A DNA stretch of 18,007 nucleotides from DATJSJ01 sp035504175 (GCA_035504175.1 DATJSJ010000293.1:1-18007); one strand, 5' to 3'; shown: positions 7,608 through 14,724, counted from the stretch's first letter. Translations and numbers: made by a program. Notes: generated from the letters alone by a model not told the origin.

Positions 7608-8432
7608 GTGAGCGGGACCGCGCTGACGCGGCCCGCGCGCGGGCCCTCTGGCCGGCTTCCGGCACTCCCGATCGGGTCCTGGGCGCTCTCGGCAGCGGCG
7701 GTCATCGCAGGGCTCGCTACCTGGTTCCTGGTCGCGCGGTGGCGGCTGGTGTCACCCGACCTGCTGCCGGGACCGGGCGCGGTTGGCGCGGCATTGGTCG
7801 ACATCCTGCAGCACGGCTATCGCGGCACCTCGCTGCAGCAGGATGCGCTGGCGACACTCGGCCGCTGCCTTGGCGGCTTCGCGCTTGCGACGCTGGCGGG
7901 CGTGCCGCTCGGGTTGTGGATGGGATCGAATGCTTCGGTCGCGGCGGCGACCGACTACATCATCCAGTTCCTGCGGCCGCTGCCGCCGCTGTGCTTTCTC
8001 ATCCTGCTGATCCTCTGGCTCGGCACTGGCGAGGCGTCGAAGGTGGCGCTGCTGTTCCTGACCGCGTTTCCGATCATCACCAGTGCCGCGGCGGCCGGCG
8101 TGCGCGGGGTCAACCGGCAGCGCATTCATGTCGCGCAGGCCTGCGGCGCCACGCGGGCGCAGATCTTCCGCCATGTCATTCTGCCGTCGGCGCTGCCGGT
8201 CACGTTCACCGGGCTGCGGATTGCGTTGGCCGCCGCTTTCTCCACCGTGGTTGCGGCCGAGCTGATGGCGGCGACGGACGGACTTGGTTGGATGGTGTTC
8301 TCGGCGAGTCAGTTCCTGCGCACCGACATCGTCATGCTCGGCATCCTGATCCTGGGCGTGCTCGGCATGACGCTGAGCGGGTTGCTGCTGGCGCTCGACC
8401 GCCGGCTCATCCACTGGCGGGGGCGCGAGTGA
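7608..8432 (+). CDS. ABC transporter permease 1 (TauC/SsuC type)
   Basis: Inner-membrane permease of the nitrate/sulfonate/taurine importer family (BPD_transp_1). About six membrane segments follow a short cytoplasmic N-terminus, the first being ALSAAAVIAGLATWFLVA. The family hallmark LLPGPGAV follows that helix, and the EAA coupling loop ACGATRAQIFRHVILPSA (about 178-195) contacts the ATPase. The start is uncertain: GTG 7608 gives 274 aa, while GTG 7539, preceded by GAGG at 7525-7528, gives 297 aa with an unusually long N-terminus. It is clearly paralogous to the next gene but well diverged. The two permeases presumably form a heterodimer with the binding protein and ATPase encoded downstream. 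Confidence 0.9.
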   Translation: MSGTALTRPARGPSGRLPALPIGSWALSAAAVIAGLATWFLVARWRLVSPDLLPGPGAVGAALVDILQHGYRGTSLQQDALATLGRCLGGFALATLAGVPLGLWMGSNASVAAATDYIIQFLRPLPPLCFLILLILWLGTGEASKVALLFLTAFPIITSAAAAGVRGVNRQRIHVAQACGATRAQIFRHVILPSALPVTFTGLRIALAAAFSTVVAAELMAATDGLGWMVFSASQFLRTDIVMLGILILGVLGMTLSGLLLALDRRLIHWRGRE

Positions 8433-8458
8433 TCGGCGCCGTCGGCGTGCTCGTGTCG

Positions 8459-8563
8459 CGAAGGCGACCTCGGGCGCCTTCGACACCGTCGAAGGCGACC
8501 ATTGCGGGGGGCCACGGGGCTTGAGGTGCGCTCGACGAGGTCGAGCGCGCGGTAGAGCGCGCC
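8459..8563. repeat. Palindrome cluster between the two permease genes (REP-like)
   Basis: Two three-armed palindromic modules. Module A: CGAAGGCG (8459-8466), then CGCCTTCGAC (8475-8484), ACC loop, then GTCGAAGGCG (8488-8497); the middle arm can pair with either neighbour. Module B: GCGCTCGAC (8528-8536), GAG loop, GTCGAGCGC (8540-8548), then GAGCGCGCCTC (8555-8565), which can also pair with GAGGTGCGCTC (8523-8533). The core at 8518-8550 recurs inverted after pqqE at 17900-17932. It fills most of a 150-base gap between genes that should be co-transcribed. Confidence 0.7.
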
Positions 8564-8582
8564 TCGCCCGACGGAGAAGTGG

Positions 8583-9353
8583 ATGACGGCGCCACGCACC
8601 CGGTATCTCTGGACCGCGCTGAGCGCCGCGATCCTGATCGCCGCCTGGGTCGGCGTCACCTCCGGCGGCCTGGTCTCCGACCTGTTCCTGCCCGGACCGG
8701 GCGAGGTGTGGAGCGGCTTCCTCGAACTGGTGCAGGATGGCTACAAAGGCCGCTCGCTCGGCGAGCATATCTGGGACAGCCTGTTCCGCGTCCTGGTCGG
8801 CTTCATGACCGGCGCCTGCGCCGGCACGCTGCTCGGCCTCGCCATGGGACGCTGGCGCCGGCTCGACGCGATCTGCGCGCCGTTCATCGAATTCCTCCGC
8901 CCGCTGCCGCAGCTCGCCTACCTCGTGCTCCTGATCGTCTGGTTCGGCATCGGCGAAACCTCCAAGATCATGCTGCTGTTCCTGGCCGCCCTGCCGGTCT
9001 CCGCCGTCGCGGCGCGCGACGGCGTGCGCAACGTGCCGGAGGCACGGCTGCGCGTCGCCCGCGCCCTCGGTGCCAGCGAGTGGCAGGTGTTCCGCCACGT
9101 CATCCTGCCCTCGGCACTGGCCGAGATCATCACCGGCGCACGACTCGCCATCGGGATCGTCTACGCGACCCTGATCGCCGCCGAGATCATCGCCGGCAGC
9201 ACCGGCATCGGCTGGATGATCCTCGATGCCGGCCGCTTCCTGCGCTCCGATTACGTCTTCGTCGGCATCATCATCATCGGCCTGATGGGGCTCGCACTGA
9301 ACGCGCTGTTGGTCACGCTGGAGCGCCGCCTGGTGCACTGGGCAGGACGCTGA
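8583..9353 (+). CDS. ABC transporter permease 2 (TauC/SsuC type)
   Basis: A 256-aa inner-membrane permease, second of a tandem pair. About six membrane segments are visible, starting with TALSAAILIAAWVGVT. It shares with permease 1 the blocks LPGPGEV, FLRPLP, GETSK, the EAA loop ALGASEWQVFRHVILPSA (about 160-177) and RRLVHW near the C-terminus. GGAG at 8573-8576 sits 6 bases before ATG 8583. The two proteins are different enough that they are not a recent duplication. The gene leans towards C-ending codons (CTC, GGC) more than permease 1, which may hint at separate histories. It is separated from permease 1 by the palindrome cluster. Confidence 0.92.
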   Translation: MTAPRTRYLWTALSAAILIAAWVGVTSGGLVSDLFLPGPGEVWSGFLELVQDGYKGRSLGEHIWDSLFRVLVGFMTGACAGTLLGLAMGRWRRLDAICAPFIEFLRPLPQLAYLVLLIVWFGIGETSKIMLLFLAALPVSAVAARDGVRNVPEARLRVARALGASEWQVFRHVILPSALAEIITGARLAIGIVYATLIAAEIIAGSTGIGWMILDAGRFLRSDYVFVGIIIIGLMGLALNALLVTLERRLVHWAGR

Positions 9354-9446
9354 TACCCGCGCGGCGGGGCATGGCACGCGGCGTGCATCTCCCGCATGCT
9401 GCCACCGCCCGTCCGCCCTCGCCCCGCAACCAAGAGGAGACCCGAG

Positions 9447-10493
9447 ATGCGATCATCCCCGCCTCCCCCCTCCCCCGGTCTCAGCCGCCGCACCCTGCTG
9501 CGCGCCGGCGCCGCGGGCGCGCTCGCCGCGCCCTGGATCGGCCGCGCCGCGGCGGCGACCCCGGAGGTCATCAACATCGCCTATTTCGTCGAGACCAAGC
9601 CGACGATGATCGCCAAGGGGCTCGGCTGGTTCGCCGACGAGGCGAAGGCCAAGATCAACTGGACCGAAGCCGGCAGCGGCGCCGAGATCAACACCGCGAT
9701 GGCCGCCGGCAGCGTCGATATCGGGCTCGCGATCGGCTCGTCGCCGACCGCCGCCGGGATCAGCCAGCGCCTTGGCTACAAGCTCATCGGCATGGTCGAC
9801 AATATCGGCCCGGCCGAGGAAATGACCGTGCGCAAATCCGCCAACATCCACACGCCGGCGGATTTCAAGGGCAAGAAGGTGGCAACGCCGTTCGGTTCCA
9901 CCTCGCATTTTCGCCTGCTCGGCTTCCTCAAGCTGAACGGGCTGAGCCAGCGCGACGTCACCGTGCTCGACATGCGCCCGGACGCGATCGTCGCCGCCTG
10001 GGAACGCGGCGACATCGACGCCGCCTATGTCTGGAGCCCGGCCAAGTCGAAGCTGCTGGCCAATGGCGGCGAAGTGTACCGCACCTACGACAAGCTCGAC
10101 GCCGCCGGCTACGTGATCGCCGACCTGATCGTCGCGCGCAGCAAGTTCCTCGACGCCTACCCCGATGCGGTGACCGGGCTGCTGCGCGCCTACGGCCGCG
10201 CGCTCGACATGTGGCAGACCGAGCCGCAGAAGGCGGCCGAAATCGTCGGCAAGCAGGCCGGCGTCAGCGCTGAGGTCGCCATGGCCGACCTCAAGGAATA
10301 CGATTTCGTGCCGCTGAAGCAGCAGCTCTCCAGTCAGTGGCTGGGCCGGCCGGGCAAGCCCGGCCGCTTCGCCGACGTGCTCAAGACCACCGCCGACTTC
10401 CTGGTCGAGCAGCACAGCATCCGCTCGGCGCCTGGCGTGATCGCCTTCCAGAAGGCGACCGACACGGTGCCGCTGTCGCAGGCGGTCGGCTGA
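9447..10493 (+). CDS. TauA-like substrate-binding protein of ABC importer
   Basis: A 348-aa periplasmic binding protein of the taurine/sulfonate (TauA, SsuA, NMT1-like) family. It has a twin-arginine-like export signal, SRRTLLRAGAAGALAAPW (13-30), with cleavage expected near residue 37. Blocks matching E. coli TauA as I remember it include GSGAEINTAMAAGSVDIGLA, IGSSPTAAGISQ, TPFGSTSHFRLLGFLK, and AIVAAWERGDIDAAYVWSP. ATG 9447 has an AGAGGAGA ribosome site 8-15 bases upstream. It follows permease 2 by 93 bases and precedes the ATPase by 8. The ligand is unknown: taurine is possible by homology, but no taurine dioxygenase or aminotransferase is nearby, and the family also binds pyrimidine precursors, aromatic sulfonates and nitriles. 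Confidence 0.92.
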   Translation: MRSSPPPPSPGLSRRTLLRAGAAGALAAPWIGRAAAATPEVINIAYFVETKPTMIAKGLGWFADEAKAKINWTEAGSGAEINTAMAAGSVDIGLAIGSSPTAAGISQRLGYKLIGMVDNIGPAEEMTVRKSANIHTPADFKGKKVATPFGSTSHFRLLGFLKLNGLSQRDVTVLDMRPDAIVAAWERGDIDAAYVWSPAKSKLLANGGEVYRTYDKLDAAGYVIADLIVARSKFLDAYPDAVTGLLRAYGRALDMWQTEPQKAAEIVGKQAGVSAEVAMADLKEYDFVPLKQQLSSQWLGRPGKPGRFADVLKTTADFLVEQHSIRSAPGVIAFQKATDTVPLSQAVG

Positions 10494-10501
10494 CCGCGCC
10501 G

Positions 10502-11317
10502 GTGGACCAGGCCGCGCCGCTCGCGCCGCCGCCGGTTGCGGCGGAGGACGCCTTCGTCGCCTTCACCGATCTGCGCGTCGCTTATGGCGAAGGCGCCGAT
10601 CGCGTGGAGGCGCTGGAGCGCGTCAGCTTCGGCTTCGGCCGCGGCGATTTCGTCTGCATCGTCGGGCCGTCCGGCTGCGGCAAGACGACGCTGCTGCAGA
10701 CGCTGGCCGGGTTCGTCGCCCCGACCGGCGGCCGCGTCACCGTCGACGGGCAACCGGTCACCGGCCCCGGCCCGGATCGCGGCGTGGTGTTCCAGCAGCC
10801 GGCGCTCTACCCGTGGCTGACCGTCGCCGCCAATGCCGGGTTCGGCCCGATGCTGCGCGGCGCCGATCGCGCGACACGCGCCGCCCTGGTCGAGCGGCAT
10901 CTGCGCATGGTCGGGCTGTGGGAGTTCCGCGCCCGCTACCCGTACGAACTCTCGGGCGGGATGCAGCAGCGCCTCGCCATCGTGCGCGCACTGGCCAACG
11001 ATCCGGCGATCCTGCTGATGGACGAGCCGTTCGGCGCGCTCGACGCGCTGACCCGCGAACGCATGCAGGAGGAGCTGCACACGGTCTGGAAGCGCCGCGG
11101 CATGACCGTGCTGTTCATCACCCACAGCGTCGAGGAGGCGATCTATCTCGGCACCGACGTGGTGGTGATGTCGCCGCGGCCGGGTCGCGTGCTGGCGCGG
11201 ATCGCCGCGCCGTTTGCGCGCATGGACGAGCGCGACAGCCGCGCGATCAAGTCGAGCCCCGCCTTCGTCGCGCTGCGCGAGCAGGTGCTGGCGCTGATCT
11301 GGCGCGAGGCGGGGTAG
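10502..11317 (+). CDS. ABC transporter ATPase (TauB/SsuB type)
   Basis: A 271-aa cytoplasmic ATPase energising the importer. Walker A GPSGCGKTT (55-63), Q-loop VVFQQPALYPW (about 97-107), signature ELSGGMQQRLAIVRAL (about 149-164), Walker B ILLMDEPFGALD (about 170-181) and the H-loop FITHSVEEA are all intact. GTG 10502, 8 bases after the binding-protein stop, is the likely start; CTG 10490 is possible. The upstream in-frame extension overlaps the binding-protein gene and is rejected. It ends 16 bases from the convergent cyclase gene. Confidence 0.92.
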   Translation: MDQAAPLAPPPVAAEDAFVAFTDLRVAYGEGADRVEALERVSFGFGRGDFVCIVGPSGCGKTTLLQTLAGFVAPTGGRVTVDGQPVTGPGPDRGVVFQQPALYPWLTVAANAGFGPMLRGADRATRAALVERHLRMVGLWEFRARYPYELSGGMQQRLAIVRALANDPAILLMDEPFGALDALTRERMQEELHTVWKRRGMTVLFITHSVEEAIYLGTDVVVMSPRPGRVLARIAAPFARMDERDSRAIKSSPAFVALREQVLALIWREAG

Positions 11318-11333
11318 CGCCGCTGCGGGCCGA

Positions 11334-12056
11334 TCAGGCGTCGACGATCGCGAAGGCGCGCACCGGCGAGCCGGAGCCGCCCTTGAACTTCAGCGGCACG
11401 CCGAAGAACTGGAACTCGCCCACGCCGAGCAGCTCCTCGAGATTGACCAGCCATTCCCAATGGCTGATGCCGAGCTCGCGGCACAGCCGGTGCTGGGCGA
11501 ACACATTGTCGCTGGGCTTGTCGGTCGACGGCCCCTCGACGCCATGCATGCGCGAGCCGCGCGCATGCAGCCAGCGCGTCGCCTCGACCGTCACCAGCGG
11601 ATTCTTCCAGACCGAATCGAGCGTCGGATAGGTGCGCTTGTGAAAGCCGGTGCAGAGCAGCACGATATGGCCGTCGACCCTGACGCCGGCCTTCGCCTCC
11701 GCCGTCTCCATGTCGGCGAGGGTGATGTCGCCGAGATCGGGGATGTGGCGCAGGTCGAAGCAGACCGCCTTGCCCATGAACAGGTCGAGCGGCATTTCGT
11801 CGATCGTCGCGCCGTTCGGGCCGACATGCCGGAAGGCGTCGACATGCGTGCCGACATGGTCGAGCATGGCGATGAAGTTGGTCTGGAACGTCATCGCGTC
11901 GCCCGGCACGCCGAGCCCCAGCGCCTTGGTGCTCTCGTGGCTGAGATGCGTCGTGATCACCGGCCGCTGGAACAGCTTGTGCGCCGGCATGTTGTCTTCG
12001 ATGAGCAGGCTGAGATCGATCACGCGTTGCGCCACGGCGGCTGACCCCGTTGTCAT
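11334..12056 (-). CDS. Cyclase/kynurenine formamidase-family metal hydrolase
   Basis: A 240-aa protein of the Cyclase family (PF04199), which includes kynurenine formamidase KynB, isatin hydrolase and other amide or ring hydrolases. The divalent-metal motif HVGTHVDAFRH is complete (His67, His71, Asp73, His77). The N-terminal VIDLSLLIEDNMPAH is the typical first strand and substrate loop. The family C-terminus (GVPLKFKGGSGSPVRAFAIV) is present. ATG 12056 starts just before the conserved part; ATG 12083 would add nine residues. The longer reading from 12200 starts inside the peroxiredoxin terminator. It converges on the ABC importer with a 16-base gap, so a shared substrate pathway is possible but not shown. 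No other tryptophan-degradation gene is in the window, so I do not assign kynB. Confidence 0.87.
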   Translation of the reverse strand: MTTGSAAVAQRVIDLSLLIEDNMPAHKLFQRPVITTHLSHESTKALGLGVPGDAMTFQTNFIAMLDHVGTHVDAFRHVGPNGATIDEMPLDLFMGKAVCFDLRHIPDLGDITLADMETAEAKAGVRVDGHIVLLCTGFHKRTYPTLDSVWKNPLVTVEATRWLHARGSRMHGVEGPSTDKPSDNVFAQHRLCRELGISHWEWLVNLEELLGVGEFQFFGVPLKFKGGSGSPVRAFAIVDA

Positions 12057-12177
12057 TGTGCCCGATTGCACAGCGCCGGCCATGCCCGACGCCGCGCCCT
12101 GCCGCGAGCTTGCGCTGCTCCCGTCGCGGCGGCAAGCGCAAGGGTCCGGTCGGGCCGTGGTCCTCGCCGCGCAGGTC

Positions 12178-12210
12178 CGGGCACCGGGTGCCTGACGCAC
12201 CCGGTGCCCG
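12178..12210 (-). terminator. 14-bp perfect hairpin after peroxiredoxin gene
   Basis: CGGGCACCGGGTGC (12178-12191) pairs without mismatch with GCACCCGGTGCCCG (12197-12210) around CTGAC. It begins 5 bases beyond the peroxiredoxin stop on the minus strand and lies upstream of the cyclase start. Position and strength fit a terminator or transcript-end stabiliser, though no T-run follows. Confidence 0.7.
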
Positions 12211-12215
12211 CCTGC

Positions 12216-12860
12216 TCAGTTGTGCTGCAGCGGCGGCTGCGCGACCACGCGCAGATAGGGCTTCAGCGTCTTCCAACCCTGCGGAAAACGCGCCTTCGCG
12301 TCCTCATCGGACAGGCTCGGCACGATGATCACCGGATCGCCGTCCTTCCAGTTCACCGGCGTCGCCACCTTGTGCGCGTCGGTGAGCTGCAGGCTGTCGA
12401 TCACCCGCAGGATCTCGGCGAAGTTGCGCCCGGTGCTCGGCGGATAGGTCAGCACCAACCGCACCTTCTTGTTCGCATCGATGATGAACACCGAGCGCAC
12501 GGTGATGGTCGGATCGGCTTGCGGGTGCACCATGCCATAGAGGCCGGACACGCTGCGGTCGGCATCGGCCAGCACCGGGAAGTTCAGCGCCTGGCCCTGC
12601 GTCTCCTCGATGTCGCGCTCCCAGCCCTTGTGGCTGTCGGCGGGATCGACGGACAGTCCGATCGGCTTGACGTTGCGCTTCGCCCATTCCGGCTGCAGCC
12701 GCGCCACCTCGGCGAGCTCGGTGGTGCAGACCGGCGTGTAATCCTTCGGGTGGCTGAACAGCACGCCCCAGGATGAACCGAGCCAGTCATGGAAGCGGAT
12801 GCGCCCCGCCGTACTGTCCTGCTCGAAGTCGGGCGCAATCTGCCCCAGCTGTATGCTCAT
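12216..12860 (-). CDS. 1-Cys peroxiredoxin (Prx6 type)
   Basis: A 214-aa cytoplasmic thiol peroxidase reducing H2O2 and organic hydroperoxides. The active-site PKDYTPVC matches PxxxTxxC with Thr42 and peroxidatic Cys45. Cys45 is the only cysteine in the protein, so there is no internal resolving Cys. The extended C-terminal domain (VATPVNWKDGDPVIIVPSLSD region) is the Prx6 hallmark, and the length is typical. AGGAGA lies about 8 bases upstream of ATG 12860. It is downstream of the Rrf2 gene on the same strand with a 98-base gap, so it may be co-transcribed with it or have its own promoter there. Confidence 0.94.
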   Translation of the reverse strand: MSIQLGQIAPDFEQDSTAGRIRFHDWLGSSWGVLFSHPKDYTPVCTTELAEVARLQPEWAKRNVKPIGLSVDPADSHKGWERDIEETQGQALNFPVLADADRSVSGLYGMVHPQADPTITVRSVFIIDANKKVRLVLTYPPSTGRNFAEILRVIDSLQLTDAHKVATPVNWKDGDPVIIVPSLSDEDAKARFPQGWKTLKPYLRVVAQPPLQHN

Positions 12861-12958
12861 GCCGTGGTCTCCTGTCCGGTTGCGTGTAGACGGCCGCGCG
12901 GGCCGCGCCGTTATCCGACGCGGCCCCGTCCGTTGAGATAATCCACTTCACAGCCGCG

Positions 12959-13408
12959 TCAAATCGCGTAGCTGATCGGCTCCGAGACCGGCCGGCGCAG
13001 CCCGCCCGCCTCTGCCCGCCGTACCAGATCATCAAGCGTCAGCGCTGCGAGCCGCTCGCCCAGCGCGGCGTCCAGCTCCTTCCACAGCGGCACGATCACC
13101 GCCTCCTGCAGCTTGCCGGCGGGCGCGTCGGGGGCACCGCTTTCCTCCGCGCTGATCACTTGCACGATATCGGCGAGGCGGATGGCGCGGCGCGGCCGGC
13201 CCAGCCGATAGCCGCCGCGCGGGCCGCGGGCGCTTTCCAGGAGGCCGGAGCGGGACAGCACCTGCAGCAGCGGCTCGATGCCCCGGCGCAGCAAGCCGGA
13301 ACGCTCGGCGATATCGCCGGCGCTGACGGTGCCGGTGCGACCGGCGTGGAAGGCCACGTCCAGCATGATCAGCACCGCGGTCAGCGCGCGGTCCCGCCGC
13401 AACAGCAT
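12959..13408 (-). CDS. Rrf2-family transcriptional regulator without Fe-S cysteines
   Basis: A 149-aa winged-helix DNA-binding protein. SAGDIAERSGL..IEPLLQVLSRSGLLESARGPRGGYRLGRP (about 29-72) is the Rrf2 helix-turn-helix plus wing with the diagnostic RGxxGGY. IscR, NsrR and RirA bind Fe-S clusters through three Cys after the wing, but this protein contains no cysteine, as in CymR. It is divergent from a cysteine synthase-like gene with only 58 bases between the starts, so it probably controls that gene and itself. CCTCCT at 13415-13420 is a strong ribosome site (AGGAGG) 6 bases from ATG 13408. Confidence 0.9.
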   Translation of the reverse strand: MLLRRDRALTAVLIMLDVAFHAGRTGTVSAGDIAERSGLLRRGIEPLLQVLSRSGLLESARGPRGGYRLGRPRRAIRLADIVQVISAEESGAPDAPAGKLQEAVIVPLWKELDAALGERLAALTLDDLVRRAEAGGLRRPVSEPISYAI

Positions 13409-13466
13409 GAGTGCCCTCCTCCGCGCGCAGATGATCCACGACGCGAATCGGTGTTATAAGGGCGGT
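13409..13466. promoter_or_regulatory. Divergent promoter region rrf2/cysK-like
   Basis: This 58-base gap must hold both promoters and any operator. TATAAG at 13455-13460 is a good -10 box for the plus-strand gene. Its expected transcription start falls on or next to ATG 13467, so the mRNA would be leaderless or nearly so. No good -35 box lies 17 bases upstream (TGATCC at 13432-13437), which is common for activated or extended promoters. I see no obvious perfect operator palindrome. Confidence 0.45.
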
Positions 13467-14468
13467 ATGTCTCGCCGTCGCCTGTCCGCGACGAAGGCGG
13501 ATCCGGTTGCGGCGGATCTGGCGCCGGCGCGCGGCCGCATTTACCCGGACATCCTCGCGACGATCGGGGGCACGCCGCTGGTGCGCGCGCCGCGGCTGGC
13601 GGCCGCCGCCGGCCTGGTCGCCGATCTGACGCTCAAGCTCGAATTCTTCAATCCGATGGGGTCGGTCAAGGACCGGATCGGCCTTGCGATGGTCGTGGCG
13701 GCCGAGCAGGCGGGAGAGATCACCCCCGGACGCTCCGTGCTCATCGAGCCGACCTCCGGCGATACCGGCCTGGCGCTGGCGCTGGTCGCGGCGGCGCGCG
13801 GCTACCGGCTGATCGTCACCATGCCGGAAGGCGCGGCGCCGGAGCGGCGGCGGCTGCTGCGGCTGATGGGGGCCGAGGTCGAGCTGACGCCCGCGCATCG
13901 CGGCATGACCGGGGCGATCGAACGCGCCCAGGTGCTGCTCGACTCCGTCCCGCATGCCTGGATGCCGCGGCAATTCGACAATCCGGCCAACCCGGCGGCC
14001 CATGCGGCCAGCACCGCCGAGGAGATCTGGGCGGATACCGCGGGGCGGGTCGATCTCGTGGTCGGCGGGCTCGGGACCGGTGGCACGCTGAGCGGGATTG
14101 CCCGGGCGCTGAAGCCGCGCCGGCCGACGCTGCGGGTCTATGGCGTCGAGCCGGCGGAAAGCGCGGTGCTCTCCGGCGACGAGCCGGGCCCGCACGGCAT
14201 CCAGGGACTCGGCCCCGGGTTCTGCCCGGCGGTGCTGGACCTCGACCGGCTGGACGGGGTCATCCGCGTCTCCGAGCACGAGGCGGTTCGAGCGGCCCGC
14301 CACTGTGCCCGGCAGGAGGGCCTGGCGATCGGTCTTTCCGCTGGAGCCGCGCTGCACGCGGCGCTCGCCCTGGGGCGGGAGGCGGAGAATGCCCGGCGGC
14401 TGCTGGTCGTGCTCATCCCCTGTTCCGCCGAGCGCTCCCTCTCGACCGGCCTGTTCGCCGGCCTGTGA
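13467..14468 (+). CDS. Cysteine synthase-like PLP enzyme (CysK/CBS family)
   Basis: A 333-aa fold-type II PLP enzyme. YPDILATIGGTPLVRAP is the family N-terminus, Lys68 in NPMGSVKDRIG is the Schiff-base lysine, PTSGDTGLALA (95-105) is the substrate loop, and GGLGTGGTLSGIAR is the phosphate-binding loop. The usual role is O-acetylserine plus sulfide to cysteine. The loop reads SGDTG where CysK and cystathionine beta-synthase normally have SGNTG, so Asp99 replaces the Asn that contacts PLP and substrate; this may alter substrate choice. CysM, Cbs-like or an O-phosphoserine-type enzyme are alternatives. ATG 13467 follows TATAAG closely with no clear ribosome site. The in-frame extension to 13278 overlaps the rrf2 gene and is rejected. 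Confidence 0.88.
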   Translation: MSRRRLSATKADPVAADLAPARGRIYPDILATIGGTPLVRAPRLAAAAGLVADLTLKLEFFNPMGSVKDRIGLAMVVAAEQAGEITPGRSVLIEPTSGDTGLALALVAAARGYRLIVTMPEGAAPERRRLLRLMGAEVELTPAHRGMTGAIERAQVLLDSVPHAWMPRQFDNPANPAAHAASTAEEIWADTAGRVDLVVGGLGTGGTLSGIARALKPRRPTLRVYGVEPAESAVLSGDEPGPHGIQGLGPGFCPAVLDLDRLDGVIRVSEHEAVRAARHCARQEGLAIGLSAGAALHAALALGREAENARRLLVVLIPCSAERSLSTGLFAGL

Positions 14469-14587
14469 CGCCGGGCCTCTTGTCCGCGCGACCCCGGATC
14501 CCAAGTTGCGACCGGGCGGCCGTCTTGCTGTGGCAGGCAGCCGCTGGTAGCGTTATTGATTGCCGACCCAAGCAAAGGAGGAATGTC

Positions 14588-14671
14588 ATGGCCTGGAAGA
14601 CCCCGAAGGTCGTCGAGATCGCCCTGGGCGCCGAGATCAACTCCTACGCCTGCGCTGATCTCAAGAAGTAA
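14588..14671 (+). CDS. pqqA: PQQ precursor peptide PqqA
   Basis: A 27-residue ribosomal peptide from which PQQ is made. It has the invariant Glu16 and Tyr20 (EINSY), which PqqE crosslinks, and the typical MAWKTPKVVEIALG leader. AAAGGAGG at 14574-14581 is an excellent ribosome site 6 bases from ATG 14588, consistent with high expression of the precursor. The longer in-frame reading from 14465 is not real. A hairpin at 14701-14724 separates it from pqqB. Confidence 0.97.
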   Translation: MAWKTPKVVEIALGAEINSYACADLKK

Positions 14672-14700
14672 GACCGACACCGATCCGATGACGTGATGGG

Positions 14701-14724
14701 CCGCCCGGGCGTTGAACCGGGCGG
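14701..14724 (+). terminator. pqqA-pqqB intergenic hairpin (attenuator or stabiliser)
   Basis: CCGCCCGG (14701-14708) pairs perfectly with CCGGGCGG (14717-14724) around GCGTTGAA. No T-run follows. Between pqqA and pqqB such a stem would raise the ratio of pqqA to downstream message by partial termination or 3'-end protection, as is known for other PQQ operons with excess pqqA transcript. Confidence 0.6.

Noticed and set aside
7752..9377. 541-aa minus-strand open frame across both permeases
   Set aside because: Antisense to two well-supported permease genes and the repeat between them; rich in Asp/Glu/Gln/Arg with no recognisable domain.
9447..11317. Naming the importer tauABC
   Set aside because: Homology to TauA is clear, but the double permease and lack of any taurine enzyme make the substrate unproven, so no symbols were given.
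11546..11568. Perfect 9-bp palindrome GCATGCGCG/CGCGCATGC
   Set aside because: It lies within the cyclase coding sequence and encodes conserved-looking residues (HARGSRMHG). No sign of function as DNA.
11334..12056. Naming the cyclase kynB
   Set aside because: The metal motif is shared by the whole PF04199 family, and no kynurenine-pathway neighbour is seen.
14531..14547. TGGCAGGCAGCCGCTGG before pqqA as a sigma-54 promoter
   Set aside because: The spacing from GG to GC is 9 bases instead of 10, and the -12 element is poor. A sigma-70-like pair TTGCTG/TAGCGT at 17 bases also overlaps here but is too weak to call.
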